DNA of 64,000 nt from Roseomonas alba (GTDB lineage Bacteria; Pseudomonadota; Alphaproteobacteria; Acetobacterales; Acetobacteraceae): NCBI RefSeq assembly GCF_019430885.1, contig NZ_JAHYBZ010000001.1:124001-188000 (forward strand), given 5' to 3'. The translations under genes and the position numbers were made by a program. Below, one piece after another: positions 1 to 9,505 of this stretch. Numbering within the stretch: position 1 is the first letter of the stretch; every line of letters begins with the position of its first letter. Under the pieces are notes generated by a model, which saw only the letters and a program-made list of their open reading frames with translations, searched no databases and had not been told where the DNA came from.

Positions 1-919
1 ACTGCGCGAAGGCGGAGGCCAGGGCGGCCTGGAAGGCGGCCGTGTCCACGCTGGTCACCACCTGCATGCCGCGGCGGCGCAGTTCCTCGATGCCGGACGC
101 CTCATCCGCGCTGACGCGGTCGCGATTGGCCTTCTGCCCGGCGCGGGCGGCTTCCATGAAGGCGGCGCGGTCGGCGGGCGACATGGCCTGCATCATGGCT
201 GGGTTGCAGATCAGCAGGCCCGGCGAATAGACGTGCCCGGTAAGCGTCAGGTAGCGCTGCACCTGGTTCAGGTTGTTCGCCACGATCACCGGGATCGGGT
301 TCTCCTGCCCGTCCACCGTGCCCTGCTGCAGGGCGGGGACGAGTTCGGAGAAGGCCATCGGCGTCGGCAGCGCGCCAAGGGTGGTGAAGGCCCGCATATG
401 CACCTGGTTTTCCATGGTGCGCACCTTCAGGCCGCGGACATCGCCGGGGTCATGGACCTCGCGGCGCGAATTGGTGAGGTGGCGGAAGCCGTTCTCCATC
501 CAGATCACGCCCACCAAGCCGCGCGCGTTGAACTGCTGGAGGATGTTCTGGCCGATCTCGCTGTCCAGCACGCCGCGGGCATGGGCGTAGTCGCGGAACA
601 GGAAAGGCACGTCGACCACGCGCACGGCCGGGACGAAGTTGCCGACCGGGCCGGTGGAGCCGATGTAGCACTCGACCGTGCCGATCTGGACGCTCTCGAT
701 GATCTCGCGCTCGTTGTCGTTGCGCTGGATGTTCACCCGGTAGCGGCCGCCGGTGGCGCGCTCGAAGCTCTCCTTCAGCGCCTGGGCGCCGGCGCCGTAA
801 TGGCTGTTCGAAGGCAGCGGGTGCTGGATGGTGATGGTGGTCTGGGCCATCGCCGGGGCGGTCACGGCGGCGGTGGCTAGGCACAGCGCGGCGACGGCCG
901 CGCGGCGGGCGATGGTCAT
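1..919 (-). CDS. TRAP transporter solute receptor, DctP family (3' end cut off by window edge)
   Basis: About 306 residues are visible and the C-terminus lies beyond base 1. The protein opens with a Sec signal (MTIARRAAVAALC..., A-rich core, cleavage near PAMA|Q). It continues with the DctP pattern: an early HPLPSNSHYG segment, ERATGGRYRVNI, IESVQIGTVECYIGSTGPVG, FRDYAHARGVLDSEIG, then GLKVRTMENQVHMRAF and LQQGTVDGQENP, which is diagnostic for the family. DctP receptors bind C4-dicarboxylates or other organic acids in the periplasm and hand them to the DctQ/DctM permease; those genes are not visible and may lie to the left. Start chosen at 919: GGGAGAGA lies 8-15 bases upstream and the signal peptide follows directly. 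The ligand cannot be told from sequence. Confidence 0.9.
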   Translation of the reverse strand, partial: MTIARRAAVAALCLATAAVTAPAMAQTTITIQHPLPSNSHYGAGAQALKESFERATGGRYRVNIQRNDNEREIIESVQIGTVECYIGSTGPVGNFVPAVRVVDVPFLFRDYAHARGVLDSEIGQNILQQFNARGLVGVIWMENGFRHLTNSRREVHDPGDVRGLKVRTMENQVHMRAFTTLGALPTPMAFSELVPALQQGTVDGQENPIPVIVANNLNQVQRYLTLTGHVYSPGLLICNPAMMQAMSPADRAAFMEAARAGQKANRDRVSADEASGIEELRRRGMQVVTSVDTAAFQAALASAFAQ

Positions 920-995
920 CCTTGGGTCTCTCCCATGCGGGCGGCGGCTGGTGCCGCCCGAATGGGGACCTACTACGCCCGGGCCGGGCCCGTGA

Positions 996-1634
996 TCAAT
1001 GCGGCGCGTCGTGCGGGGCCGGGATGGGCAGGCCCATATGCAGCGCGGCATTGGCGTTGATCGTGCCTTCCCACATCAGCTCAAGGCCGATCCAGGCGAT
1101 CAGGGCGACGCCGATATAGGCGATGACCTTGAAGCGATCGAGCAGCCTGGCCAGGAAGCCGCCGAGCAGGCCCATCAGGACGATGGAAATGGTCAGGCCC
1201 AGGATCAGCATGACAATGTCGTTGCGGGCGACCGCGGCGACGGCCAGCACGTTGTCGAGGCTCATCGACACGTCGGCGACGACGATCTGCCAGAGCGCCG
1301 CCATCAGGGTCTTTTCCTTGACCTCGCCTTCCTCGCCGCCCTCCTCCTCGCCGTGATGGAGGAGCTCCTTCAGGAACGACCAGGCGATGTAGAGCAGGGC
1401 GAGGCCGCCGACGAAGGCGATCCACCACAGGCCGAGCAGATAGGTCGCGAAGATCGAGAAGATGATGCGCAGCACCGCCGCGGCGACGATGCCGAACAGC
1501 ACCGCCTTGCTGCGCATCGCCGCCGGCAGGCCTGCAGCCGCCATGCCGATGACCACCGCGTTGTCGCCCGACAACACGATGTTGAGCCACAGGATTTCAA
1601 GAAAACGCGGCGCCGCCGCAATCAGGCTGTCCAT
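996..1634 (-). CDS. TerC/YjbE-family integral membrane protein, putative metal-ion exporter
   Basis: 212 residues with about seven hydrophobic segments and the two duplicated acidic motifs of the TerC superfamily: LSGDNAVVIGMA near residue 22 and VADVSMSLDNVLAVA near residue 120. An acidic loop with a histidine pair (LLHHGEEEGGEEGEVKEK) sits between the halves. The short YjbE subfamily is often tied to manganese export or metal-linked redox adaptation; that role is inferred from family, not seen here. The ATG is preceded by GGGAGTG. The 137-base leader was examined for a yybP-ykoY Mn riboswitch and no convincing one was found. A 76-base gap separates the gene from the TRAP receptor downstream on the same strand. 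Confidence 0.85.
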   Translation of the reverse strand: MDSLIAAAPRFLEILWLNIVLSGDNAVVIGMAAAGLPAAMRSKAVLFGIVAAAVLRIIFSIFATYLLGLWWIAFVGGLALLYIAWSFLKELLHHGEEEGGEEGEVKEKTLMAALWQIVVADVSMSLDNVLAVAAVARNDIVMLILGLTISIVLMGLLGGFLARLLDRFKVIAYIGVALIAWIGLELMWEGTINANAALHMGLPIPAPHDAPH

Positions 1635-1771
1635 ACGTCACTCCCGGCGCCGCGGCATATCTCCAGCGGCTGTGAATACGCGCCGGACGCTAGTCGTCAT
1701 GCGCCGTTCGGCAAGTTTCAACGATGCAATGTGACGTCCATCTTTCGGATGACTGATGCGACGGCGTGCCG

Positions 1772-3175
1772 TTACGACAGCAGCAGGACGGCGACCCAGC
1801 CGATCACCAGCACCGCGGCGGTGGAGGGCAGAAGCAGCCGCCAGATCTGTGCTGGCCGGGTCCCGTCGGCGAGCAGCCCGCAGACCAGGGCGGTGGCGGC
1901 GAAGGATATGCCGGCCCCGGCCGAACCCGTGAAATTGTGGATGGAGGGCGCCAGCAGCGGCGGCAGTCCGGCGGCGAGTCCCAGGGCCTGCTGCACCGGC
2001 ATCATGGCCGCGTTGGATCCGACATTGCTGCCTGTCACGATGCCGGCGCCGAGGCCGAGCAGCGGCACGGCGAAGGGCGCGGCCCCGCCCATGGCACCCG
2101 CTGCCGCCTGGGCAAGCGCCCCCGTCGCCCCACTGCCCGCCATGATGCGGGCGAACAGCACATAGAGCAGCATCACCAGCGCCGGCCGCGCCGCGCGCTT
2201 CAGGGCGCCGGAAGCGCGCCGGGCGCCGTCGCGGCGCACCAGCAACAGCCCGGTGGCGACGGCGACCAGCACCACGGCGACATGCGTGACCGGGAAGGCG
2301 GGCAGGGACGCATAGGGCTGCACTGCCGGCGGATGCGGCACCGCCCGCGCCCCGAGCAGCGCGACCGTCAGCAGCGCATAGGGCCACAGCGCCCCCGCCG
2401 CACGGCGCCAGGCTGCCGGCCCGCGCGGCGGATCGGACAGATACAGCGCGACCAGCAGCGGAATGCCGGAGGCGAGTATGCCCAGGATCTCGAAGGGCAG
2501 GGCCCAGTGGCCGGCGAGCAGGATCGTCGCCATCGCCGCCAGCATCGCCATCTGCGCGGCGCGCTCCCGCGCCGGCACCACGACACCGGCCGCGGCGCAG
2601 AGCCGCCAGCAGACCGGGCCGAGCACGAGCAGCCAGGGCGCGGTCATCAGCGCGGTCTCCGCTGCGATGCGCTGCGCCGGCACGCCGAGCAGCGCCGCAC
2701 CGAGCGCGGTGCCAGGCCCCAACCCGCCCCAGGGGATCAGGCAGAGCGAGAGCAAGGCCAGAGCCCCCGCCGGCGCGCCGCGCAGCCCCATGCCGCGCAG
2801 CGCGGAGAGCGCGAAGACGGCACCCACGGCGAAGCCGGTCACGGCCTCCATGAAGACGCCCATCAGCAGCGTCGCGGTGAAGATGGCCCGCGGCGTGGCG
2901 TCCTGTGGGGCGGTGGCGGCGTCGCGATTTTCCACCGCGGCGTGGAACAGCAACCCGCCGACCACCACGCCCGCCGGCTGCAGGGCGAGGAAGCCACCGC
3001 GCAACGCCTCGCTGCCCAGGAAGTCCAGGAACTCCGCGCCTGCCGGCAGCGAGACATAGGCCGCCGGCAGCGCGGCGCAGAGCGCGGCGAGCACCGCCGG
3101 CAGCGGCCCCGCGCGTCCCGAGAGCAGCAGCCCCGGCAGCAGCAGCAGCGGAGCGGATTGAAGGAGGAGGATCAC
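1772..3175 (-). CDS. L-lactate permease (LctP) family transporter
   Basis: A very hydrophobic protein of 467 residues with 12 or more predicted membrane spans. LctP family signatures are visible: FMEAVTGFAVGAVFALSAL in the N-terminal half, and GAGIVTGSNVGSNAAMMPVQ followed by APSIHNFTGSAGAGISFAATAL in the C-terminal half. The family carries lactate or glycolate with protons across the inner membrane. It is shorter than E. coli LldP (about 550), mostly through shorter loops. The start is GTG at 3175, overlapping by four bases (GTGA) the stop of the upstream MBL hydrolase, so the two are translationally coupled. The substrate may be another 2-hydroxy acid; no lactate dehydrogenase is adjacent. 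Confidence 0.85.
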   Translation of the reverse strand: MILLLQSAPLLLLPGLLLSGRAGPLPAVLAALCAALPAAYVSLPAGAEFLDFLGSEALRGGFLALQPAGVVVGGLLFHAAVENRDAATAPQDATPRAIFTATLLMGVFMEAVTGFAVGAVFALSALRGMGLRGAPAGALALLSLCLIPWGGLGPGTALGAALLGVPAQRIAAETALMTAPWLLVLGPVCWRLCAAAGVVVPARERAAQMAMLAAMATILLAGHWALPFEILGILASGIPLLVALYLSDPPRGPAAWRRAAGALWPYALLTVALLGARAVPHPPAVQPYASLPAFPVTHVAVVLVAVATGLLLVRRDGARRASGALKRAARPALVMLLYVLFARIMAGSGATGALAQAAAGAMGGAAPFAVPLLGLGAGIVTGSNVGSNAAMMPVQQALGLAAGLPPLLAPSIHNFTGSAGAGISFAATALVCGLLADGTRPAQIWRLLLPSTAAVLVIGWVAVLLLS

Positions 3176-4155
3176 GCCTCGAGCAGGAAGGTCTTCCCCA
3201 CCGCGCCCGGCACGACGACCTGCTCGCCATAGGCGCGTTCCAGCGCGTTCAGCGCCCGCCAGCCCGTGCAGTGGGAAGGGAACATCCAGCGCAGCCCGAA
3301 GCCGCCGAGATCGGTGACGGTCTGCGGGATGATGCGCTCATTGGTGCCGGAGAGATGGAAGCCGCCCATCGCTGCGAGGAGCGGAATGTCGGGCATCAGC
3401 CGCCGCGCCTCGTGCAGCACGTTGACGATGCCGCAATGCGAGCAGGCGGAGAAGACGATCAGCCCCTTGCCGCGCAGATGCACGGCGATGAAGCGCTCAT
3501 CGGCGAGCCATTCGTCGCTTTCCCAGGGTGCGGTCTCCGCGGCGCGCGAGACCTGGCCGGGCAGGCCGACCTCGTAGTCCGTGACGCGCGGGATCTCGCC
3601 GCTGACCAGCACATGGCCGGCGACGACGGCGGGCTGGGCGGTGACGATCGGCTCGGCGCCCATTGCGGCCCAGGCGGCGGGTTCGGGCACGCGATCCATC
3701 GGCAGCACGCCGCCATCGGGCGCGCGGCCGCCGCGCTCGCGGAACATGCCGGGATGCAGGTAGAGCGGCACGGACTGCCCGCCATTCGCGGCGCGCACCA
3801 TCTCGATTGCCTTGGGCAGGCCGCCCGCATGGTCCCAATGGCCATGGGAGAGGACCATCGCCTCGATCGCCGCGAAGTCGACGCCGAGGCGCGGCCCGTT
3901 GCGCGCCACCGCGTAATCCACCGGCCCCCCGTCGAAGAGCATGGTGCGGCGTTCGCCATCCGCTTCCACGGCAATGACGAGCGACAGGCCGTGATTGGCG
4001 CAGCAGATCGCCCCGCCCGAGCTGCGTGTCATGCCCATGCGCTGCAGCCGCGGCCATTCGCGGGTGACGAAGGCCGGCGTGGAGGACAGCGTGTCCGTCA
4101 GGTTGTCGACAAGGATGGTGATCTCGATCCGATCGACCGGACGCGGTGCCTGCAT
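3172..4155 (-). CDS. MBL-fold metallo-hydrolase
   Basis: 327 residues of metallo-beta-lactamase fold. The metal motif HxHxDH is present as SHGHWDHAGG (about residue 103); later ligands are probably in the SACSHCGIVNVL segment and the C-terminal FPSHCTGW. N-terminal ILVDNLTDTLSSTP and the overall pattern resemble the subgroup related to MptA / dihydropterin-ribofuranosyl-aminobenzene-phosphate synthase proteins, whose bacterial members are mostly of unknown substrate. No signal peptide, so cytoplasmic. First gene of a two-gene unit overlapping the lactate-permease gene, suggesting a shared small-acid or lactone substrate (inference). Starts at ATG 4155. Confidence 0.8.
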   Translation of the reverse strand: MQAPRPVDRIEITILVDNLTDTLSSTPAFVTREWPRLQRMGMTRSSGGAICCANHGLSLVIAVEADGERRTMLFDGGPVDYAVARNGPRLGVDFAAIEAMVLSHGHWDHAGGLPKAIEMVRAANGGQSVPLYLHPGMFRERGGRAPDGGVLPMDRVPEPAAWAAMGAEPIVTAQPAVVAGHVLVSGEIPRVTDYEVGLPGQVSRAAETAPWESDEWLADERFIAVHLRGKGLIVFSACSHCGIVNVLHEARRLMPDIPLLAAMGGFHLSGTNERIIPQTVTDLGGFGLRWMFPSHCTGWRALNALERAYGEQVVVPGAVGKTFLLEA

Positions 4156-4202
4156 GCCGGATTTCCCTCCCCTGGCGGGCGCAGCCTAGGGCAGGGGAGG
4201 GT

Positions 4203-4229
4203 GGGCCGGAAGGGTGTGCCATCCGGCCC
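4203..4229. terminator. Hairpin between RTX gene and MBL gene
   Basis: An 8-bp perfect stem (GGGCCGGA / TCCGGCCC) with an 11-base loop lies just past the RTX stop codon. Neither side has a good T run, so this is at best a weak or factor-assisted terminator. Confidence 0.35.
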
Positions 4230-4237
4230 TGTCCAGG

Positions 4238-7200
4238 TCACAGGATGAACCAACTCGCGGCCGGGGCCGCAGCCGATTGGATCAGGATGGCGAAATCCGC
4301 CGTGCCGTCGCCATTCACGTCGCCGGCGGCGGTATAGAGGCCGCCTCCGGCGGGCTGCACGCGCAGATCCCCCGCCGCGCCGGTGAAAGCCGCGCCGCGA
4401 TAGACGAAGGCCTGGTTGCCGGCGAGAGTGGTGTTGGCGTCGATCAGGTTCAGCTCGATCCGGTCCAGTTGCGACCCGGCCGGCGTGAAGTCCGTGATCA
4501 CGTCGGGATTGGCGACGGCACTGTCGGTGGTTGCCGCGAAGCGGAAGCGATCATTCCCGACGCCACCGGTCAGGACGTCCTGGCCCGTGCTGCCGACGAG
4601 GGTGTCGGCGCCGTCGCCGCCCGTGATGGTGTCGTTGCCTGCACCGCCATTGAGGATATTGGCGCCGGCATTGCCGATGAGGGTATTGGCGAGGCCGTTG
4701 CCGGTGCCGTTGGTCGCGCTGCCGGTGAGGAGCAGCGTCTCGATATGGGCGACAAGCGTGTAGGCGCCGCTGCTGGTCTGCACCGTGTCGCTGCCCTGGT
4801 TCACCACCTCGACCACCACATCGCCAGGGGTCAGGACGTAGAAGTCGTCGCCGAGCCCGCCGAGCAGCCGGTCGATGCCCGCCCCGCCGTCGAGCGTGTC
4901 TGCCCCGGCGAGGCCGCTGATCGTGTCCGCGCCGGCACCGCCGGTGATGGCGTTGTTCAGGCCGTTGCCGGTGAATTTATGCGCGACCGTGTTGGTGGCA
5001 ATGAGATTCTCGATGTTCGCGGCGAGTGTGTAGGTGGCGAGCGTGGTGCGGACGGTGTCGGTCCCCTGGTTCGCAGCCTCCACCACCACGTCGAGCGCGG
5101 CATTGACGATGTAGGTGTCGTCGTGGAGCCCGCCGATCATGCGGTCATTGCCGTCGCCGCCATCGAGCGTGTCGTTGCCGGCGAGACCTGTGAGCGTGTC
5201 GTTGCCCTCGGCGCCGCCGAGATAGTTGGCGACACCGTTGCCGGTGACCTTGTCGGCGACCGTGGAGCCGATCGCATGCTCGAAGCCGATGATGGTATCG
5301 ATCGCGCCGCCGTAATCCGTGGCGCGCAGCGTGCCGAGGTTGATCGTCACGCCCAGCACCGCGGCACGGTCGCCCGCCTCATTCGCCGTGAACTGCACAC
5401 CGTTCGGCGCAAAGCCGTGGCTGTAGGAAATGGTATCCTGCCCGGCACCGCCATTGACGCTGTCCGCACCCGCCCCCGGCGCGATCAGGTTGGCGAGTGC
5501 AGTGCCGACGATGGTATCGGCGCCAAAGGATGTCGAGACGCCCTCGAAGCCGATGATGGTGTCGACGTCCCCGCCGGTGTCGCGCGCGCGCGACGTGACG
5601 AGGTTCACCGACACGCCACCGCTGTCGAGGCCGCCATAGGCGATGATGTCGAAGCCGCCGCCCGCGTTGATGCTGTCCGCCCCCTCCGATGGGGCGATCC
5701 ATTCATTCGCCGCGGTGCCGACGATCGTGTCGGCAAAGTCGCCGAACAGGCTGACGCCGCGGATGTTGATAAGAGTGTCGGTGCCGCCCCGGCTGTCGGC
5801 GACCTTGCCGGTGGCGAGCCGGACCAGCAGGCCCGCGGTCTGGTCCGAATAGTCCGCCAGCACGTATTCGCCGTTGATGCCGACCAGGGTGTCGTTGCCG
5901 CCGCCCCCGCGCAGCAGCGACGTGGTGCGGCCGAGTTGCGCGACGCCTGTGAGGCGATCCGCGTAGTTGCCGCCGATGGCGTTCTCGATGGAGATGAGCC
6001 TGTCGGTGCCGCCCAGCCCGTCCTGGGCGATGCCTGTGGTGAGGTCGACCGTCGCGCCCGTCGTGGCGGAGCTGTATTCGGCGTAGTCGCCGCCGAGGCC
6101 GCCGTTCAACGTGTCGTTGCCGGCATCGCCCCGGAAACGGTTGCTCTCCGCACCGCCGAGGATCGAATCCGCGAAATTCGTGCCATTGATCCGTTCGATG
6201 CTGATGAGCTTGTCGGTGCCGCCCCAGCCATCCTTCGCGACGCCGGTGACGAGGTTGACCGTCACACCCTTGGTTGGCGCTGCGACGTTGCCCTGGCCGA
6301 AGCCGTAGCCGACGCGGTCCTGGCCACCGCCGCCATCGATGGTGTCATTGCCGCCGAAGGGTGCGAAGTAGTCCGAATACGCGCTGCCGATGAGCGTATC
6401 GTTGAGGTTCGTGGTGCGGATGTCCTCGAAGCCGTAGATGGTGTCGATGCCGCCCTCGCCATCCTGCGCGCGATGCGTGGCGAGGTTGACGCTGACCGCG
6501 GCCGCGGACTGGGTGTAGTCGAGCTGGTCGCCGGTGCCGCCGCGCCCGTCAAGCCAGTCGTTGCCACCGCGGCCCCGGAAACGCTCATTGCCATCCGAGC
6601 CGAAGATGCTGTCGCCGAGATCCGTGCCGCGGACCACGGCGATGTTCACGAGGCTGTCCTGCCCGCCGAAGCCGTCATTGGCGACGATGCCGGTGGAAAG
6701 GTCGACGACGATCCCACTCGTCACGCCGCTCACGCGGTAGTCCGCGAATATCGAGAAGTTCCGGTCGGGCATGCCGACGATGGTGTCGTTGCCGCCATAG
6801 CCGCGGGCCTGGAAGCTCGCCGGGCCGTCGACCGAGAAGATCTGGATGAAGTCGCCGCCATTCGTGCCGCTGATCGCCTCGATCTCGCGCAGCGTATCGA
6901 CGCCTTCGGCGGAGCTGACGGTCGCGTTGTGGCCACCGACGCCGTTGTAGTAGACGCTGGCGGTGATCGGCGATCCGTCGCCGGTGTAGGATGCGTTGTC
7001 GAACCCGGCACCGCCGTTGATGAGGTCGTTCCCGAAGCCGCCGCGGAGGAAATCGTCACCGCCGAACGCGAATATGCTGTCATCGCCGACATCGCCGTAC
7101 AGGCTGTTCGCGACATCGCTGCCACCCATGACATCGGCAAAGCTCGACCCGGTCGCATTCTCGAAACCTGCAAGCGTGTCGAGGTGGCCCCAATTGTCGA

Positions 7201-8593
7201 TGGCGCGCAGTCCGTCGACCGATTCACCACCGATGATCGTCAGCTTGGTGGTGCCGAGATTGATGAAGGCGCCCCGTGTGGGCGCGCCGCCGCCGTCGAA
7301 GGCGTCTGCCATGTAGGAGACGTTGTCGCTGCCGCCGCCGCCATCCAGGAGGTCATTGCCGCTGCCTCCGATCAGGTTGTCGGACCCGTCCATCCCCCGG
7401 ATGGTGTCGGCCCCCGCGCGGCCGAACACGTATTGGTTGGCGGTGGATCCAACGATCGAGTCGCCGAAATTGGATCCGTGCAGATTGTTGATCCCGACGA
7501 GGGTGTCATTGCCCTGGCCCGTCGCGATGCCGGTGCCGAGGTCGATCGTGACCGCCCCCAGGCCATCCGTATTGAACATCGCGACGTCACCCTGGTCGCC
7601 GCCGCCCACCATGCTGTCGTTTCCGGCGCCGCCGCGGAACCAGTCCTCCCCGATGCCGCCCACCAGCGTGTCGTCGCCCAGGCCGCCGGTGAGCTGGTCG
7701 AAGCCCTCGCCACCGAAGAGCTGGTCGTTCCCGATCCCGCCATCGAGGATGTCATTGCCCCCGAGCCCGAGGATCGAATCGCCCGCGGTGCCGGGGGTAC
7801 CCCCCGTAACGCCGGGGGAGACATTTCCGGGCAGGATCGTGTCATTGCCAGAGGTGCCAATGATCGTCGCCATGGTTGCTCCGTCTTCCAGTGCGAAGGT
7901 TCCTGGAACGAAGTCCGAGATGCCGATGCTGGCGGCACCGGCGGTCATGACGCGGACGGCGAGATCGGCGCTGTCGAGGATCCCGTTCCGGTCGATGTCC
8001 GCGACGACCCAGCCGCCGCCGGTGACGCGCGGAACCCAATAGGCTGCGATGCCGTCGGTAGGCGCAGTCCCGGGCAGGACTTGGCCGGGGGCGAGCGCCG
8101 TCACCGCGCCGGTGGCCCCGCGCCAGTAGAGCGGCAGGAGCACGGAGGCGTCCGGCGATGTCGGGACTGCGTACAGCCCGTCATAGTCGTTGATGCCGAG
8201 CCGGTCGCCCTCGCCAGGATTGAAGTCCTGGATCAGATCGGGGCTCGAGACGATGGTCCCGATATTGTCGTAGGTGACGTAGAAGGTGTCGGCGCCGCTG
8301 CCGCCGAGATAGGTGTCCTGACCGGCGTCGCCCTCGATGACATCGTCCCCGGCGCCGCCGGCCAGGGAATCGGCGTCGGCGCCGCCGTAGAGATAGTCGC
8401 CGCCGGCTTCGCCACGCAGCGTATCAGCGCCGTCGCCGCCATTGAGCATGTCCGCGCCCAGGCCGCCCGCGAGGAGATCCGCGCCGCCGAGGCCGAGGAG
8501 ATAGTCGTCCTGATTGCTTGCCGGGGTGCCGCCAGTGGAGTTGATCGCACTCGTGATAGTGTCGTCGCTCTCGCTGCCAAAAATCAAATCCAT
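4238..8593 (-). CDS. Giant RTX (hemolysin-type calcium-binding) repeat protein, probable type I secreted
   Basis: 1451 residues built almost entirely of RTX nonapeptides (GGxGxDxLx): blocks at about 30-115, 270-345 and repeatedly to about 1380. Between blocks, longer units of roughly 85-100 residues recur, each reading like VNLATGxAxDGxGGTDxLxxIE, then FADxIxGxxxxNxFxGxxGNDxLxGG. Two EF-hand/dockerin-like loops are seen: DIDRNGILDSADL near residue 210 and DVNGDGTADFAIL near the C-terminus. The last 100 residues (DRFRFAATTDSA..., VITDF, ...AASWFIL) match the serralysin-type C-terminal domain that carries the uncleaved type I signal. No Sec signal and no catalytic domain were found, so it is probably a surface, adhesion or matrix protein. 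No ABC/HlyD/TolC export genes are in the window. The DNA is naturally repetitive because of the beta-roll code. Confidence 0.88.
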   Translation of the reverse strand: MDLIFGSESDDTITSAINSTGGTPASNQDDYLLGLGGADLLAGGLGADMLNGGDGADTLRGEAGGDYLYGGADADSLAGGAGDDVIEGDAGQDTYLGGSGADTFYVTYDNIGTIVSSPDLIQDFNPGEGDRLGINDYDGLYAVPTSPDASVLLPLYWRGATGAVTALAPGQVLPGTAPTDGIAAYWVPRVTGGGWVVADIDRNGILDSADLAVRVMTAGAASIGISDFVPGTFALEDGATMATIIGTSGNDTILPGNVSPGVTGGTPGTAGDSILGLGGNDILDGGIGNDQLFGGEGFDQLTGGLGDDTLVGGIGEDWFRGGAGNDSMVGGGDQGDVAMFNTDGLGAVTIDLGTGIATGQGNDTLVGINNLHGSNFGDSIVGSTANQYVFGRAGADTIRGMDGSDNLIGGSGNDLLDGGGGSDNVSYMADAFDGGGAPTRGAFINLGTTKLTIIGGESVDGLRAIDNWGHLDTLAGFENATGSSFADVMGGSDVANSLYGDVGDDSIFAFGGDDFLRGGFGNDLINGGAGFDNASYTGDGSPITASVYYNGVGGHNATVSSAEGVDTLREIEAISGTNGGDFIQIFSVDGPASFQARGYGGNDTIVGMPDRNFSIFADYRVSGVTSGIVVDLSTGIVANDGFGGQDSLVNIAVVRGTDLGDSIFGSDGNERFRGRGGNDWLDGRGGTGDQLDYTQSAAAVSVNLATHRAQDGEGGIDTIYGFEDIRTTNLNDTLIGSAYSDYFAPFGGNDTIDGGGGQDRVGYGFGQGNVAAPTKGVTVNLVTGVAKDGWGGTDKLISIERINGTNFADSILGGAESNRFRGDAGNDTLNGGLGGDYAEYSSATTGATVDLTTGIAQDGLGGTDRLISIENAIGGNYADRLTGVAQLGRTTSLLRGGGGNDTLVGINGEYVLADYSDQTAGLLVRLATGKVADSRGGTDTLINIRGVSLFGDFADTIVGTAANEWIAPSEGADSINAGGGFDIIAYGGLDSGGVSVNLVTSRARDTGGDVDTIIGFEGVSTSFGADTIVGTALANLIAPGAGADSVNGGAGQDTISYSHGFAPNGVQFTANEAGDRAAVLGVTINLGTLRATDYGGAIDTIIGFEHAIGSTVADKVTGNGVANYLGGAEGNDTLTGLAGNDTLDGGDGNDRMIGGLHDDTYIVNAALDVVVEAANQGTDTVRTTLATYTLAANIENLIATNTVAHKFTGNGLNNAITGGAGADTISGLAGADTLDGGAGIDRLLGGLGDDFYVLTPGDVVVEVVNQGSDTVQTSSGAYTLVAHIETLLLTGSATNGTGNGLANTLIGNAGANILNGGAGNDTITGGDGADTLVGSTGQDVLTGGVGNDRFRFAATTDSAVANPDVITDFTPAGSQLDRIELNLIDANTTLAGNQAFVYRGAAFTGAAGDLRVQPAGGGLYTAAGDVNGDGTADFAILIQSAAAPAASWFIL

Positions 8594-8704
8594 GTCCGAA
8601 CCTTATGGTATCGACATGAGCATGGCCGCAACGCGTGCGCCCGCGCCACCACCCTGTGGTTGCACAGCCCGAAAACGATCTAACGCAATGGGTGTCCGGC
8701 TGCG

Positions 8705-9424
8705 TCAGTACCGACGCAGCAGGCCCACCAGCTTTCCCTGCACCCGCACGCGGTCGGGCCCGAAGATCCGCGTCTCGTGGCGCGGATTGGCCGGTTCCAG
8801 GGCGATCGAGTTGCCGCGGCGGCGAATGCGCTTCAGCGTCACCTCGTTCTCATCCACCAGGGCGACGACGATGGACCCATTCTCGGCCGTGTCGGCGCGG
8901 CTGATGATAACCGTGTCGCCGTCCAGGATGCCGGCTTCGATCATGGAATCGCCGGCAACCTCCAGCGCGTAGTGGTCGCCATTGCCGAGCATCGTGGCGG
9001 GGACGTCGACGCTCGTGCCGTTGTCGCGCAGCGCCTCGATCGGCAGGCCGGCGGCGATGCGGCCGTAGAGGGGCAGGGTAACCGGGGCGCTTTCCGGGAT
9101 CTCGGCCGCCGCGCGGGCCGGGGCGTGGCTGCCGAAGGGTCCGCGGATGACATTGGGGCCGAGCGGGGCATCGGGCGTCTTCGGGGCGCGGGGTGCCTTG
9201 GGCGACAGGGCCTCGGGCAGGCGAATGACCTCGAGCGCGCGGGCGCGATGGGCCCGGCGGCGCAGGAATCCACGCTCCTCGAGCGCCGTGATCAGCCTGT
9301 GGATGCCTGATTTGGACTTCAGGTTCAGCGCCGCCTTCATTTCCTCGAAGGAGGGGGAGAACCCTGTCTCGCGCAGGTGCTTGTCGATGAACATCAGCAG
9401 CTCGTGCTGCTTGCGCGTGAGCAT
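8705..9424 (-). CDS. lexA: LexA repressor, SOS regulator
   Basis: 239 residues. The N-terminal winged helix begins [19 protein letters not shown], followed by a long linker (about 65-110) and the S24 peptidase domain. The self-cleavage bond is A125-G126 (RIAAGLP). The nucleophile is S160 ([10 protein letters not shown]) and the general base is K198 (VTLKRI). RecA filaments on damaged DNA trigger cleavage and release of SOS genes. The start at 9424 is preferred over an in-frame codon 48 bases upstream because GGAGGAG lies just before it and MLTRKQ is the conserved N-terminus. Autoregulation is supported by the SOS box at 9491-9505. Confidence 0.97.
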   Translation of the reverse strand: MLTRKQHELLMFIDKHLRETGFSPSFEEMKAALNLKSKSGIHRLITALEERGFLRRRAHRARALEVIRLPEALSPKAPRAPKTPDAPLGPNVIRGPFGSHAPARAAAEIPESAPVTLPLYGRIAAGLPIEALRDNGTSVDVPATMLGNGDHYALEVAGDSMIEAGILDGDTVIISRADTAENGSIVVALVDENEVTLKRIRRRGNSIALEPANPRHETRIFGPDRVRVQGKLVGLLRRY

Positions 9425-9490
9425 TCCTGCTCCTCCTCCAGGCGGCCGGGCCCTGCGACTCGGCCGGAACAAACCGGCAACGTCAAGCGC

Positions 9491-9505
9491 GTTCTATTTA
9501 AGTTC
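9491..9505. promoter_or_regulatory. LexA operator (alphaproteobacterial SOS box)
   Basis: The sequence GTTCTATTTAAGTTC is an exact GTTC-N7-GTTC direct repeat, the operator recognised by alphaproteobacterial LexA. It lies 67 bases upstream of the lexA start and about 100 bases upstream of the divergent glycosyltransferase gene. It should autoregulate lexA and might also touch the divergent gene. Confidence 0.9.

Noticed and set aside
1635..1771. A possible yybP-ykoY manganese riboswitch before the TerC-like gene.
   Set aside because: The leader was read for the conserved yybP core and the required paired elements were not found.
4300..8590. A dense short-period DNA repeat that at first looks like a satellite or CRISPR-like array.
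   Set aside because: The period is 27 bases in frame (nine codons) without unique spacers; it is the RTX nonapeptide code.
4214..8683. A 1489-codon open frame on the plus strand opposite the RTX gene.
   Set aside because: It mirrors the GC-rich beta-roll codons of the real gene; its repetitive GVGAAA/VVGDA-like translation matches no protein and it has no ribosome site. The minus strand encodes a textbook RTX protein.
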